A stretch of DNA of 64,000 bases from Trogon surrucura (GCA_020746105.1 CM036639.1:3053501-3117500), one strand, 5' to 3'. Counted from the first letter of the stretch, positions 27,613-42,237 are shown. Program-made: numbers and translations. Notes: generated from the sequence alone by a model not told the origin.

Positions 27613-30600
27613 AAAAGGGAAAATTTATTTCACATTCCTGAGCAGCAGCGGTTCCTGGAGCATAACAATTGGTGAGGCCCTTCTGCTGAGGACGGCACAT
27701 TTTTAGTAAATCAATATTCCGTAACGGAGGAACCGCGCGGAAGGACGGCAGTTCGGAGCTGAGGTTGGCGAGGAGCGTTAATACGCTGCCGCGTCGGAAC
27801 TGGACCGAGCCGGGACATGGTTCAGGAAAGTTTTACTGAAGGTGGAATTTACGGGATTATTCTCGGCGGCGTTAAAACCTTCCAGCGCGCGCAAACGGAG
27901 AACAGCACCGGTTCCTGATCGCGGTGCCCTCAACTCCATCCGAATGAGCGCAACTGTGGTCATCTCGGCGTGGAAAAGCTCTCCACGCGGGCAGCACCAG
28001 CAAAACCTTCTCACGATGAGATATCCAAGGAATAAACGCCGCTAATGTTGAAGTGCAGAACTCCTTGGATGCCCGTGCCCCAGCTCTCCTTGCAAGAGGA
28101 GACGCCTTTTACCCAACTTCCCACCAAGAGAGCTGGCGAGGGCTCCCTACGGACTGACAGGGGATGCAGGCATCTGCCCCAAATGTCTTCAACTAAGCGA
28201 CTTCTGATCCCCATCAATGCAAGCACGACTGAAACGAGCAGTCCAACAAATAAAACACGCTTTCATTTCCCTCTTAGTTTAGCCTGCGGGAGGGAGTCAT
28301 CCCCTGCTCCTCCATCCACTGCACCTACCAAGCGCCGACAGCCGGGAGCGAGGAGCGCTGGACGCTCCCATCTCTCCAGGAACAAAAACGCAGTTTCGGT
28401 CTCTTCTTTTTTTATTATGCAGCCGTGAAGACCTGAGGTCAAAGGGTCTTTTGTCACGGATCACAGGGAGGGGGGTGGGTTTTGTTTAACTCCGCAGGTT
28501 TTGCAGCCCAAGATCAAAATGACGCTTCAGGGTAAGCGAGGGCACTGCAGCCTGGGAAAGTTGTGCAGCGCTGAGGCGACCTCACCCTCCTCATCCGCTC
28601 CTGCCCGTCCCGGGAGGAAAAGGAGAGAGTTTGGCAAACACGCGGCTCGAAACGCCGAATTTGTGTTCGTAAACACAGCTCTGAGCATCCCCAAGTTAAG
28701 CTCTGCTCAGCCTGAAGCACAAAAGCCCTTCTCACAAAAGCCTCCTTCTAAGAAGTTGTTTTCCAGTCCAGGTTTTTAAACTCACACAGAGGTAGAAGTC
28801 GAGAAAAAACACATTTGTTTGGACCACGTAGTGCCATTAGACAAAAGCAGGTAGAAGCCACAGAGGATTTCCAGCCGAAGCAGAAGTTACATCAATGCCA
28901 AACGCAGCTGAGACGGGTTGGGGTAAGGACCAACTAATGGATTTCAGGGAACACTGAAGCAGCAGCCAGAGGCAGGACGGATGCGTAACGGCATCGGTGC
29001 GACGGATTCACCCACGAGGTGTGGTCCCAAGGCTCCCCGAGCTCCCCGCCCTCCCGGGGAGGAGCAAGAAGCAATCTGCTTCCCAATCCCACCCGGGAGA
29101 CGGAGGGAGCAACCCGCACCTCGCGCCCGCTCGCTCACGGGCTTGCCTGCCCTGGTTTCCAACCCTTCGATCCGAGTTGTAGGGAAAAAACCCAGAAAAT
29201 ACGCCCTTCTGGCTTGAAGCAGAGGGAGGTCATCCCTGCTCAAAGCAACAGAAACCTTTCAGTGGGAAAAAAAAAGAAGAAAGAGAACACCCACTGAATA
29301 AAACTGCAGCTCTTCCCTCTCTAGCTGCAGCTCCGTGTGCAGAGGAGCTGGCAGCGATACGTGCACCTACACAGGCGGCCCCGAACGCGGTCCCCCCCGC
29401 AGACAAAGATCGTCTCTTTAGTCTAAAATAGAGCGAGGATAAAGCCACACATCAATATTAAATCCGAAGGTCATTCAGCCAAGGGAAGGGGCAGCCGTGC
29501 TATTTCTGGCATCGACCCAAGAGAAGTTTCCTCTGTCAACCCAAAGAGCTCTCGCAGTTAACACAGAAATAATACGCTTCTGCCCTCCGAGCCCTTTGTC
29601 TAAGAAATGGGATGAAACGATGCTGGCTAAAGGACGACCAGGCGAGTGCATGAATGCGAAAAAGTCCAGAGAGAAATGGAAAATGAGAGGCAGGGCGACA
29701 GGAGACTCATGTGAATCACGCTGTGTTCAGCTTTGCTCGGAGCCATGGAGAAACCCGGCACAAAGCAGCCTCCGCGGAGCACGGGGGTGGCCCGGGCGGC
29801 GAGAAGGGCGGCTGCTCCCGGCCGCTTCGGCGTGGCCAAGCAGCACCAGAGACAGAAGATCAGGAGGCATAAACGAAGGAAGCGGCGATTACGTTACGCA
29901 GCGAAGGACACGGAAAGGTTTCACGGCGCTGGATCACATCCAAGGGCGGGATGCCAGCTCCAGGGGAGCTGCTGCGGTTGCGAGGGATAAACTGGGGGCA
30001 CAAGCTTTGGGGAGAGCTGTCCTGGAGGGGAGGCTGAGGATGCCCTCGCTGCAGGATGCTCGGAGGCTGCAAAACCCAAGTTTTACTCCTGTTAGGAGAA
30101 GAAAGGCACAATCGGCATCGTTCAGCCATGTGAAACTCCTTTTGTAACAGACGCCGCGGCGTACAAAGGGCCGAAGAAAAACGGGATTCGAACGTCAAAT
30201 GGGACAGACAAAGGAGCATCTCTGCTTTCCAAGAAAGGACCAAGCTCTGACCAGGTCGAAGAACCTTCCAGAAGAGCAACTCTGGCCACTAACGAAGGGT
30301 TTTCAGGCAACTTCTCATCTCATCTGCATGCAAGGAACCGAGGCACCGCGTCACTCCTCTCCGCTAGCGCTTGCCACGGTTTTCATACCAGCGGACATCC
30401 GTCACCACCTGTGAATTTCTTGGGCATCCCTGGCTCCTTTATCACATTTTCCATCAAAAAGCTCGTTTAATGAATCTGCAAATCCCCCCGCGTAGTCCCC
30501 CAGAGCACAGCTGAAGAACCATTATTTCAGCCTTCACTCTCTTCTGAGCGTCTCTCCCAGCAGCAATTAAACCCCGGCAATTTCTGTGATAAACTGCTGA

Positions 30601-31847
30601 GCTCACCAGTAAAAAAAGTCTGTTTCAGGCCAAACCAAAGGCAGGCAGCGCCTTGTAGCTGCTTTGTGCATCACGCACCAGGGCGATGCAGTACCGTACC
30701 ACAGGAAGAAGTGTCACTGCTGAGCTGTGATCCGTCTTTTCCATTTAAATAACCATAAGCCAGATTCGTCACCAGCTTCAGTGGGAGCTGGCGAGTTCAG
30801 GAGAGCAGGTCATATTGGCAGTACACGCACCTAACCAACAACACATGTACTCTCTGCTGGAGAAACTTGGATTTCTGGCCCATGAAGCTGCCCGGGACAG
30901 CTGGGATGGCAGAAAAGAGGAATACTTCCCTGAACGCAGACCCGGGTGCAGACTCGCCTCGGCGATGCTGCCGAGGGCTGGCCCGCACGCTCTCGGCGAG
31001 CGGCACGGCAGGAGATAAGCGGCGGCACACGCTTCAGCTGGAGAACAAAATCTGGATGATCTGGTAGGAAGCCATCGAGACGAAAAGGAGCGAACGCCCC
31101 ACTTGGCAAGCCCTCCGAGGGCCGCAAGCTGCGAACTGAGTCACGTCGGTCAACATCCTCCCCTCCAGCCCGGCCGCGCGCGCTGCCCTTTGGTACAAGG
31201 ACAAAACGCGCTCGGTAGGAGCGGCTGGGAGGGGCAAAAGGAGGAAAAGACTCGTTGCCGGAGCCCCACTTGTCCCCCGGACACAGGACTTCAGTCTCGG
31301 AGCTGTCAAACCTCGGCGGCTCACGAGAACTCGTGCGCTGTAAAACAAGGACCTCCCCCCAAACATAGTTGTAGCCACAGGAGGCCTCCGCTCCTCGCTG
31401 CGGGATGACAAAGGTCTTAATGTTTAAACTTACAAACACCCTATTTATTTTCCTGAAAAGAGTACGGGGTGATTCAAGCCCTGCGAGAGCGTGCATGCCT
31501 TAGGGGGAGAAGGAAGCTGAACGCAACTAAGTCCACAGAGCTCCTTTCTGGGCTGGGAGCTAGCGATGCTAACCAACGCTGCGACCCCACGCAAACCATC
31601 CAAACGGCAAATCGCTCTTTGACCAGTTCTCCCTCAAACTGCCGTGGGAGCCTGTGGAAGGGAAGCCCATCGCCACCCCATGGGGTTGGTTCCGGAGGGC
31701 TCCGCGGTGTCGCAGGTCCCAGCGGTGGCAGCGGGCTGGCCGGGTGACCGCAGTGGCTGTGGGGGACTCCGGTAGCAGCTACGAGCTCCATATCCATCCT
31801 GGCGAAAGGACGGGGCGTGGTGAGGACAGATGAGGCCATAGGTGGAT

Positions 31848-32480
31848 ACAGAATCATAGAACAGTTCAGGTTGGAAAAGCCCCTTGGGATCATCGAGTCC
31901 AACCATTAACCCTACTCCACAAAGCTCACCCCTAAACCATCTCCCCCAACCTCACATCTAAATGAGCTTTAACACCTCCGGGATGGCGACTCAACCCCCT
32001 CCCTGGGCAGCCTGTGCCAAGGTCTGACTACTCCTCCTGTGAAATTTTTTTCCCTACTGTCCAGCCTAACCCTGCCCTGTTGCAGTCTGAAGCCGTTCCC
32101 TCTTGTTCTACCACCACTGAGAAGAGCACCAACCTCTCTGCAACGTCCTTTCAGGTAGAGAGTGATGAGGCCTCCTCTTCAAACTAAACAGCTCCAGCTC
32201 CTTCAATCCTTCTTCATGAAATTTATTCTACAGCTTCGTCGCCCTCCCCTGCACTCGCTGCAGCCCCCTGAGATGCCTCTTGTGTTGAGATGCCCAAAAC
32301 TTGACACAGCACTCAAGGTGAGGTCTCCCCAGTGCCGAGGGCAGGGCCACAATCCCCTCCCTCCTCCCACTGGTCACACTATTCCCAACACCAGCCAGGA
32401 TGGCGTTGGCCTTCTTGGCCACACACTGGCTCATCTTTGGCCGCTTGTCGATGGGAACCCCCAGGTCCCCTTCTCCAGCC
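31848..32480 (-). mobile_element. CR1 LINE, longest copy in the window
   Basis: On the minus strand this copy covers a longer part of the CR1 reverse-transcriptase C-terminal region than the others, plus the 3' end, closing with TTCTATGATTCTGT. The frame at 32228-32497 gives KKANAILAGVGNSVTSGRR and then RPHLECCVKFWASQHKR, and RVQGRATKL, equivalent to the conserved CR1 segment just upstream of the [10 protein letters not shown] block. Further downstream the frame is broken by small deletions, for example in the LRGDL region, so the copy is non-functional and somewhat older than those at 10.3 and 52.9 kb. A possible extension to 32530 is unclear. Confidence 0.93.
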
Positions 32481-32500
32481 TCACGGCTCAGCACCAAAGC

Positions 32501-32531
32501 GGGCTGCTCTTTAACTGGGCTGCTCTTTAGG
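32501..32531. repeat. 16-bp tandem duplication beside a CR1 copy
   Basis: GGGCTGCTCTTTAACT is followed directly by GGGCTGCTCTTTAGG. It lies at the 5' breakpoint of the CR1 copy and may be part of it, since CR1 elements carry a GGGCTGCTCT-like stretch here. Confidence 0.6.
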
Positions 32532-35356
32532 TGGTCGGTGTAACAGTTTCAAACCCAGCCCAAAGCTGTGCGAGGATGGAGAAGGAAGGGCTGGCACAAG
32601 GTCTCTATTTTGTCCGATCACCGCAGAGCGGCCCCACGTTTCAGCGTAAGCTCCCCTTGGGATAAAGGGCAGCCCCTTGCTCCCATCACACGCAACGGGT
32701 AACACAGCAAGTTCTCCAAAACGGAGGTTCCCACAAAAGTAAGAAATTCTTAACCACAGCCTTCCTGCTGCCAGCATTCATAGCACGTTTACACCTTCAA
32801 CACGGAAACAACCGCTCTGTAAAGGTGAGAGAAAAACTGGCTACACCAGTTCCTTTGCTCCAAGTGTCACCAAGGGCGAGCTGGACGCGAGCTCAGGCTT
32901 AAGCTGATGTGACACTTAAGCACTGCCCCTTCTCTTCCCAAACCTGCCTCTCCCAACGTTCAGAAAATCCACTTACTTTCAGTCTACTCCTTCGGACAAA
33001 GGAATCCCATGACATGAGCAACTAGAACATGAACTCTCCCCACCCTCCCGCTCAGCCCGCGGGCAGGTCGCACAGCCAGCGCAAACGGGGCCACGGGCAC
33101 GGCCCAAACTCCACGCAAAACACGACACTCCCACGGTTCTCCTCCCCTTTTTGCAGCTTTTCGTAAAGAGAAACCACCCCCACAGAGGCTTTAGCCCATA
33201 ACAGAAGTTTCATGTGAAACACAGCTTTTATTTCAAGTAAACACACGCACGTACAAACCTTAAACTCGTTTCTGCTCCGGAGCGCTGAGAAGGGCTGAAG
33301 GATGTGGTTGATTCCCGAGTGCTTCAGACACCAGCCTAAAAGTTAACGGGCTGGAGAATCAACTCCTGGGTTTTCTCTCCAGTTTTTCTGGTAAGGCATC
33401 AACATCCCAGCCCGTCCCACCAAATCCATACATAAGTTTGTTATAACTCTTGCTGTGCTGGGCAAGATACGTGGACCACACGAAATTATTCCATTTATAG
33501 TGCACGATCTAAAGTTCTTAGATGTCACTCCCTCAATCCACAACCCCTTTATGTCTCTCAAAAGTGTTATTTCCCTGTTACCAAGTGGTTATCAGGTCTC
33601 TAATCACGCTTTGGGCTGGCTTCACATGATAAATTCTGTGGAATGCGGAGTCTAAATGCGTGAAGTCACAAGCATGTGGCCGCATTTCTCCTACAGAGCC
33701 AAAAGGCATCAGCCCACGGGATTTATAGAACACGTGAACTCACACTGGGAGCAAAGATATGGAAGTAACTCCAGGTAGGCTCGGAGGAAGAAATTCCCAT
33801 CCGACCAGGAAGAAAAGCGAAGAACAGAGCAAAAATAAGAAGGGCAAGAAGTGGGTGGCGGGGTGTACGTCTGTATATCCACGGTGAACTACGTGGGGCT
33901 GGAATACCTGAATTAATTTACTATATCCTGCAGAAAAAGGTTCCCTCAGGGAGTGGGAGCCTACAGAAGGAATGCCAGAGAGCCCCGACCGACGGTCAAC
34001 ATCCATCCTCTGCAACGTGGCGGAGTGCTGACGGGTTGGAAGCGGGTCCTGTCCTTCAGGAGGTTCCGAGCTGGGGCTCCAGTCCTGAATCCGCTAATTC
34101 TCTGCTCCACCACGCGTTTGCCTTTCGATCCTGGCTGCATTATTTCACATCTTTTTTTCATCTCTGACATGGCCAAAGGAGTTCTGGCTCACCTTCAAGA
34201 GTAGCTGTTATCTATCATGTATTTATTGTCCCAGGCGAAAGACGGCTTTGGACCGGAATGGGTTTAGTATCGCAAGAAATTCCACTGCGCCCATCGCTCC
34301 ACTACCTTCTTTCTTTTAACCAATTAAACGCAAGCCAAAGATCGAGCCAGCTCACCCTCCCGCAGACAGGAGAGAAAAAGCAGAACGAAGGGAGGGCTCT
34401 CACCTTGCGCCATCGCCGCCCGCTCTGACGGCGAGGGATGGAGCTTGCGGGGAAGCGAAGCACGAACCTCGCATCCATGTGCACAAACACGAGCGATTCT
34501 ACAGATTCCAGAAAAAAGAAGGGGCTCGGCAGCAGGTTAACAAACCGCTCCTTGTAGCAACTCGCAGGCAAGGGCTGTTATCAGGGCTTTTAGTTCGGCT
34601 GCGCGAGGCATCTCTGATGCAAACGCGGGGCGGGAGGAACGCGCAGCCGTTCGTGTGTCGCCACCGGTTCCGCGCTCGCCGACGCTTTCTCGCTCCCTCC
34701 CCGCACGCTCAGGTTCTTCCCAGCGACGCTTTCGCTGCTTCAGAGAGCCGGGGAAAGGACACGCTTTGTTCAGCGATTCTTTCTGTCCCCTCGTGCTCCA
34801 TTTTCTTTCCTCGGTGTCTCAAGGAGGGGGAAAAAAAAGAAGCCAGAAAAGAAAAGCGACAGCTATTCCTCTGCTTTAGTGAGCTTGAACGTGTCTATTA
34901 GCTCGCCCGATCCAGGAAAGAAAACGCACGATCGGATACCCAGAGGACTGTGTCAGCGGTTGGTTTTTCTTTTGAGTTTGTGGGGTTTTCTTGGTTTTGT
35001 TTTGCTGCCTCTTTTTTTCCAATCCACCCTTCCCCCCCCCCCAAAGCTCTGATTTCACCGCGACCTTGCCAGCTTGCGCGGCAGAGACCGGCCAATAATT
35101 GGTTTCAAAGGAAGCGGTAGAATTTCCTAGATACGTTTGCCGAGAAAGCCCCTGCACAGCAGGGGCAGGGAAGGGCCAGTCATTTTCCAAATCCTGCCGC
35201 CCCTTCACGGCCACCTCTGCCTGCGTAACGTTTAATTAGGGGGCAAAAAGAAAACACGTTATTTGGAAGTGAATGCACGTAAGCGTGTGAACCTCAGCTC
35301 CGTGGCCGGCAGGACAGGGCTGGCAGGAAAGGGAAAGGGAGCTGCCCCACCAGCTC

Positions 35357-35417
35357 CGCTCCCGCCTCCCTTTCCCTTGGTTCTTCCTCCCTTTCCCTCC
35401 CTTCTTCTTCCCTTCGC
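35357..35417. repeat. Pyrimidine-rich tract
   Basis: About 60 bases of nearly pure C and T on the plus strand, with CCCTTTCCCT-type units. The sense strand of KANSL1 is therefore purine-rich here. Confidence 0.7.
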
Positions 35418-38400
35418 TATCTCGAGCAGAAAAGCGGAGACGATCTAACGCCCTTTCCAGACCAACCCAACCACGCCGCAGCGCTCCCTGCGTATGTGGC
35501 ACCGTCCAACCCCAATGATTACAATGTGGGGTTGTTTTCCAACTCTTTACACAAGGCACAAGAATATCCCAAACTCAAAAGCACTCCCCCGCTGCTGGTT
35601 TCATTGCTGGGCAGGGCAGGAGGTCCTGCACCAGAGCACTCTGAGTTTATTAAGCTCCTACTTATTGCAAACAGAAAGAGTTGGGGCACTGTTGGCAATT
35701 TATCGGGGCGGGTTTCTCTGGAACACACGATGAAGAGCAAGAAGAGAGGCCCGTCAAGGCTGGTCGCTACCACGGCAGCGCCTCTCATCCCGACGCCGCG
35801 CGCAAGAAGCGATCTTACCGCTTCCAGAGCGGAGCCCGCCGTCGGGTTTCGGCACAAGTCGGAGACCAGCTGCAGCAAATCCGAGCCTTTAATCCTTCGA
35901 CGTGAGAAAGGCGAGAACGCGGCCGGGAAGGGGGGGTTTGGGGGGTGCCGGGCTGCTGCCGCCCACCGACAGGTGTGGGCTCAGGAACCTGGACTCGTGA
36001 CAGAGCCTCAATGCTCCCCTTCACGCCAGGCGTTTCTGGGACAATGAAATCACTGTCCAAAGCTTCGTAAATAAAGTTGCTCTTTGTGGAAGAAGTCGGA
36101 CTCCGGCGAGCGCCGCAACCCAAACCCGACCCCGGCTCCGACAGGCAAATCCCAGCCTCCAAATCCCAACTGCTGCCGCTTCCTGCCTTGCCACTACCAG
36201 AAAATTCTCTGCACGGCCCCGGGTTTGAAAACGACACCACGTAAATTTAAAAGTGAGACCAGAGAGACCTCACCGAGCCCGTGTCAGACCCGATAAATTG
36301 GACGACAAGGAAGTAAGCCCGGTCACACCTCAAACTCTCCTCTCTGCAACCACTGCAGGAAAAGGATTGTGCAAAGATATGTCATAAATAGGTCAGAGGA
36401 ACGAGAAAGCAAACGACAGACAGATGGCACGGCGAAAGGAAGAAGGGGGCAAAAGCATCCAAGCCAGGAAAGAAGCGTCCAAGGAATTCTTCAATGAAAA
36501 CCTGGTTCGGTTTCGCAACCCTCAAGTTGACAAATAGTAAACACCAAGTCGATTTTACTTTGGGTAGGGACCCTGCAGCGTGGAAATCGCGTCTCCGGGC
36601 ACAGGACGCCGCTCACCTCCCAGCAACTCCAGCTCTGAGGTGTCGGTATCTCCCTGGGAATGGAGCCAAAGCACAGTCACGGTCTACGGGACAGCCCGAA
36701 ATCAGGGCTCACCACCCTCCACCCGCAGTAAAACTCCTGCTGGCATCACTATAACCTCTGGGCAAAAGGCAGCTATCACGCGTGCGCGTTGAATTATTAC
36801 GCCGGCCCGTTGAGCTACCTGTCCAGAAAAGGGAGGCCTCGGTCCTTAATCTCATTTTCTGACATAATCCCCTCGTTGGAGAGCCAAACCTGTCAGAAAT
36901 GCAACACCACCGCAGCATCTTCTGTGAGTGTTCAGGTTTCTTGAGTCTAAAACTTCATATACGTAAAGAAAAAAAAACAAACCAAAAAAAACCCCACATT
37001 CCCACAACCAAACCAACCCCATTCTTTTTCTTTTTAGTGTTTAATAGCCTAAAGATAACTTTCTGGAAAAAAAGAACTTCGGTACTGCACAGCTTCTTGA
37101 CCCTCAGCACGGCTCTCGCACACGCAGAGCAGACAGAGCCGGACGACGAGCAACTGAGAGGCAAGACCAAGCCCAGGAGGCATTCTGAGTACTTTCTGCG
37201 GGAATAAAAGTCTAAATAAACCTTGATTGAAGGAACAAAAAGTAGCAAGAGGCATCGCTGACAGCGAGATGGCTTAACTTGCACTGACAGCAAACGAAAG
37301 CATGAAAACACACTTAACACTCCTGACCATATTTAGCAGACACGAAAGAATATAGGTCAGAATTACTGGGACTTATTTTTTTAAAGGGGGGGAAAAAAGA
37401 TGCTTTTAGATCGTTTAGGGAGGATGCTGGTGGAACCAGTGCACCGCTATCAGTTGGGAAATTTCACGTAAAGCCACAATGACAACAGACTTAAAAAGCC
37501 ATCACATCTCCTATTCAAATCTGAGTTGTCTTCAGACGGCAAGAGGCAACGAGATCACGTTTACAAGTCCTTCTATTTGCCACGCGGCTTCCCAAGCCAA
37601 CAGGCAAGGGAGGAAACAAGAACTCATGGCTACAAGATCAAACCGAGCACACTCAAGCCAGGAGAGCGTTTTTGAAAATCCATCCTAGCTCAAGCAAACA
37701 GGAATTCCCTCAGCTAAATCACCCAGCCCCTACGACGAGCTCTTCTTACATAAATGATCTCATCTGGTCTCATGATCTAAGGCTGCAGGGGGGGGAACAA
37801 GAATAAAGTATTCCTGACACCGCTTCTCCAAGCTTGCTTTCCTTCTTCTCCTGCCAGATCTCTCATGATCATTGTTGTCTCCTTCCAGCGGCTTTTCTGT
37901 CCCGTGGCCCAACGCATCGTACCCCTCTATTCAACTCCCTCTCCTCCTGCTTTCTTAAGGCCAGCAGCTGGAAAATCGAGATGCGACGTCCGTACACGCT
38001 GTGAGCTCATAGTGGGAACACTCAAGAAGAAAATACTTTCAGTCCAAGCGATGGGTCCCAACTATTAGTATCCAGCAAGTACTGAAAGCATGAAAATATT
38101 CAGTTGTGCTAACTCTGCCGTGGTGTTTTTGAGAGACGGAGCCAAGTGTTTGGATCACTCCATGGAATCGGCTGCACCTGGAGGCTTAGACCCAAGGATT
38201 TCGTTCAGGCTTCCACTAAATTCTGCCCCCAAAAGTTCAGAGCGTTGTGATGCCTTCAACTCCACTGTTGGGCACACCAATGAAACAAGAATTTGAAAGA
38301 TGGCTGGACAAGGATCAAGAAGAGCAAATTTTTATTACCACGGGTTGCCTAAAGGCACGTCGAGAAAAGTCACCCAGATGGCAGAGATCCAGCAGACGGC

Positions 38401-41400
38401 GCTGACATCGGACCCGATGCCACCTCCTTCAAAGAAAGCCTGAAACGAAGGAAACCGGCAGGCCAGGCTCCAGATTTACCACCTGCCTCGAGTCCTACCT
38501 CCATCACCCACTTTGAGCAGTCAGCGGAGAGCAGGAGTGCGCACCTTCATCTGGCAAATCACCCCCAGGAGAGCTCAGCTCTGCGCCAGTCATCACCCAC
38601 GCCCCGGGCAGCACCAAGGCTTTGCCACCCAAATCCTGCCCTCCAAGCAAGGCACGGTCAGAAGGTGCATCTACCTCTGCGAGCTGGAAATCTCACAAGA
38701 AGGGGACAGCATCTGGTTGGAGCTTCAATTACTCTGCGTGTTCCTAAGGTTACAGCCCTACAGCCATGGGGCACCCTGAACTAGCTGGGCTGGGTTGAAA
38801 TACAACCGAGTTCCACCGTAGCTGGGTCCTTAAAAGCAATTCTCCAGCCATTAATCAACCCCAAACACCATTTAAAGACCTTTATCAGAAGAGACGGAGA
38901 CCACGGTCACGTAACCTGCGGGTGTCTTGATTTACGAGTGGTGATCCGAGCAGGGAACGATTCCAACACGTCACTGGAACCCAGGGAGGTGGAACAGCCT
39001 TGGGACAAGCATCTCTTTGCCTGGCTACTCCTAAAAAGCAATCCCAGCGTTTCGCTGCAGCTCTAAGTCCTCCTCCCCAAGTCCCAGTCAAAACTGCACG
39101 AACCACACACACCAAAAAAAGAGCAAACGAAAGTGCCCCAGCGCCAACTCACTGCAGAACCGTCATTACTCAGATTGTCCAGCAGGCAACGGAAACAGAG
39201 GCACGGTGTGACAGGGGTGACACAGCCAGACTCTTCCTCCAAAAGAGAGCGTTCAGTTTTTCTTCAAGCACACACAGAAAAACAACCTATCGCAAGCATC
39301 CATCTCCCTTTCTGCCGCTCAGACTATTGACAAAACCAACAGCCTTTTAAAAACCCAGGCGGTAACAGCGGAACGTTTTTTTTCTGAGAAAGGAAAATTA
39401 CGCTGCCCTATTGATTTCGTCGAGCGGGAAAAGAACAGGCTGCGCCCGTTTTCAACCGTCATTACAGAAAATGTACGTAAAGATGGAAATAGGGGTCTCT
39501 AATTGCAGCAGTTTAGCATCTCCGCATCTGCTCACCAGAGATTTTGGGTCAGGCTTTACTCAACGGTACAGCAAGCGGGAGAAAAGCGGGGAAGGAAGGG
39601 GTTAATAAATGTCAAAATTCCCTATACAGCAATTCTGCTCAACCACCTCCTATTTAAAACCAAAGAGCGCTGACCGTGTTTATTTTTCACCTTTCCGAGC
39701 CTTCGCAAGCTCTCGCAAAACCTGTACAGGTCTTGAGACAAAGAGGATCAATCCCGGGGCAGCGAATAAAACCGTGATCCCGCTCTCCACGTCCCCACGC
39801 TTCTCCTGGTCGCATCCTTCTTTCATAGGACAACGTCCCCCACTTGAAGATGGAGAAACCGTAATTGCCTCGGAACAGCAAAGAATCCTGGAATAACTAT
39901 TCTAGACTTCACAACGCCGGTGGGAATACAGTCCTCGGCGCACACAGCTTCAAAAAGCCCCCTATGCCCTCTTCCTCTTTCAAGTCTCTAAAATAAGGCT
40001 TAAGAGGAAATCTGCCAAGACACCGAAGAACAAGGCCACCTGCTCTGCTAAGCGAACTAAAGGAAGCAACAATAACCCGCCAGCAAAAGCGCAAAGATGA
40101 AGGGTTCTCAAGCTTCACCGCGACGCCGAGCGAGCCACCAATAGTCCTCAAGGACTTAACACCCTCTAACGCGTCCTCTCGTCCCTGGGAATGAAGCATC
40201 TCTGGGTCCCCCCCACCAGACGGAGACGTGGCCTCGAGAGGTCCCGGTACAAGGAGAGTAACTGTGTTTACTCGGACTGTTTTGCTCCCAGACGGAGTCC
40301 TCTGGCTGAGCGAGATGAAGTAACGACCAGCGGCTCAGCAGTAGAGGTAGGGCAGCTTCGCGCTTTCCGGAAGACGGTGGTATGCCAGAAAAGTAGTCGG
40401 ATCCGGTCCCTGAGCAGAGCGAGAGCTCGCTGCTGCCTCATCAGTTTACCAGAAACGCCATCGGTTCCGGCGGCTGAATTACGACCTACATGAAAATTTC
40501 AAGGCTCTCTGGCCAGAGGAATCGGCCCGGCGCTGCGCTCCAAGCGGGAGCTGCGATGCGGTCGCCGGGTTTCTGGTCAGACCAGTGAAGTGATTCACAT
40601 TCAAAAGCCATTTGAGTTTTCCTGCGCTACCCAGAGGAACCGTCGGCCGCTATTTTTAGCGCTTTTCGCCAGCCCGTCCCGTGACGCGCGCCCAGTCGAT
40701 GTGTGTGTAACGCGATTGTGGAGCCCGCGGAGGGCAGCCTGCTTTCGAACCCCAGCAAACGTCAGCTGAAAGAACGTCTAAAGCCTGACCGCTGGGTTAG
40801 TTCATGTTTGGGGAGAGCTTTTCGAGATGAAAACACTCCATGTGCGAAGCATTATCGTCAAGTCTAAGGAGAGCAGACTTGGCTCTAGCAGAGATACTAG
40901 AGTTACATACACACAAACTAAAACGTTGGGATCTTTTCCAGAGCGGATCGTTCCCAATTTGTCTTTCTGCTTCTCAGTCCGCGGCTACACGGACGTCTGC
41001 TTTTTGGAGGCGTGGGATACGAACGCACACGGCCAAGTTTCAACCCTAGAACTAAATAATATCAAAACCCGCATGGCAGAGGGTTATCCTTAAAACCAGA
41101 AAAAAAAAACAACAGCTTAACTTTGGTCATAAGATACCACAGAGCTTGGAAAGTCTCACCTTTACAGCCCGTAAAGTTTTTCTGACCTCTGCAGTGAGAC
41201 AGCCCGGCCCTTCCATGAGCGAAAGCAAAGCTCTAAAAGGCTTCACCAAAATATTAGATATAAACATTAAACATTTACATAAATATTTATGTATAGTGGG
41301 TTCCAGAAAGTGGTTTGGGCAAGAAGCAAGCAAGCTTAGACAAAAAGCATGGCAGCCTGCTGGCAGGCCACAGCAAGACAGCTTTCTTCAGCAGAAAACC

Positions 41401-42237
41401 CAAGTCTTGTTCCCTGGACCCGAAGAAGCCTCCGAGCGCTGAGCAGGGAGTTTCTGGAACTGAGTTTGTTCTTTAATCAGAAGTTTCTTTTCCTCCAGAT
41501 CTTGGGGTACGTCACTCAGTGCTCCCGTATCAAAAGCCTTTAGAAAAACGCAAAGTTCCAGGAATTTTGTGACTCTTAACGAAAACCAGCCCGACCAGAG
41601 CTGTGGATATCGTACAGATCCCGGCGACGAAGACGTCTTGAGGCACCAGGCGGCTGCTCCCGGTCCCTCATCCTGCGAGCGGAACCCGGGGCCGAGGCTG
41701 CTCACGCAGGGACGCTCCTCACTCCCGTCCTCCTGCACAGGGGAGCAGGCAAACCCCTCTGCCCCAGGGTACCGAGAGAGAGAAAACCTCGGGAGGGATA
41801 ATTTCGTCAGCTGGAACAAAGAGGTTGCTTCCGCCACGAACGCAAAAGGGTGTGAGGAGACCGCAAGCGCCGGGGGAAAAGAAGAATCAGCAGTTTTGCT
41901 GCTTTACAGGTGCAGAGTTCCACCCCGTGTGCTGTCCCCCAGCCTTTTTTCTAATAAATATATAGGAATGTCTTTAGCAAAAGGTGCGGGAGGGCGACCA
42001 CGCCGCCCCATCACTAAGGGTCCCTCTCCCTCTGCTCCATCCTCACGGGGTGCGGCAGAGCCGAGCCTGAGCGGCACCCACGGCCCGGCCGGGAACGTTC
42101 CCGTGGCAGAGCTCAGAGCAGCTCGCTGCACAGAAGGGAGCACAGCAAATAAATAAATAAAAAACAAGTAAGTTTGCTGACTAATGCTGACCAGCTGGAG
42201 AAGCAAGGCAGCAGCCTGGGATGAGCCAGATTCCAAA

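Larger units (their letters stand above)
24250..31847. other. Intron 2 sub-region with one CR1 remnant
   Basis: About 7.6 kb of mostly unique sequence, interrupted by an old CR1 remnant near 25.6 kb. A CpG-dense patch lies at about 24640-24930, and a T-rich run near 25936. Long open frames at 29497-30147 (plus) and 30831-31496 (minus) were inspected and show no known motif. Confidence 0.6.

Noticed and set aside
29497-30147. A 216-codon plus-strand open frame with a basic KRRKRRLR-like stretch in another phase
   Set aside because: No recognisable protein. The basic run in the second phase (29733-29990) comes from AGG/CGA-rich sequence and has no conserved context.
30831-31496. A 221-codon minus-strand open frame
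   Set aside because: No domain or motif, overlapping open frames in other phases of the same stretch, Arg/Ser/Pro-rich composition typical of GC-rich noncoding DNA, and no splice-site arrangement linking it to KANSL1.
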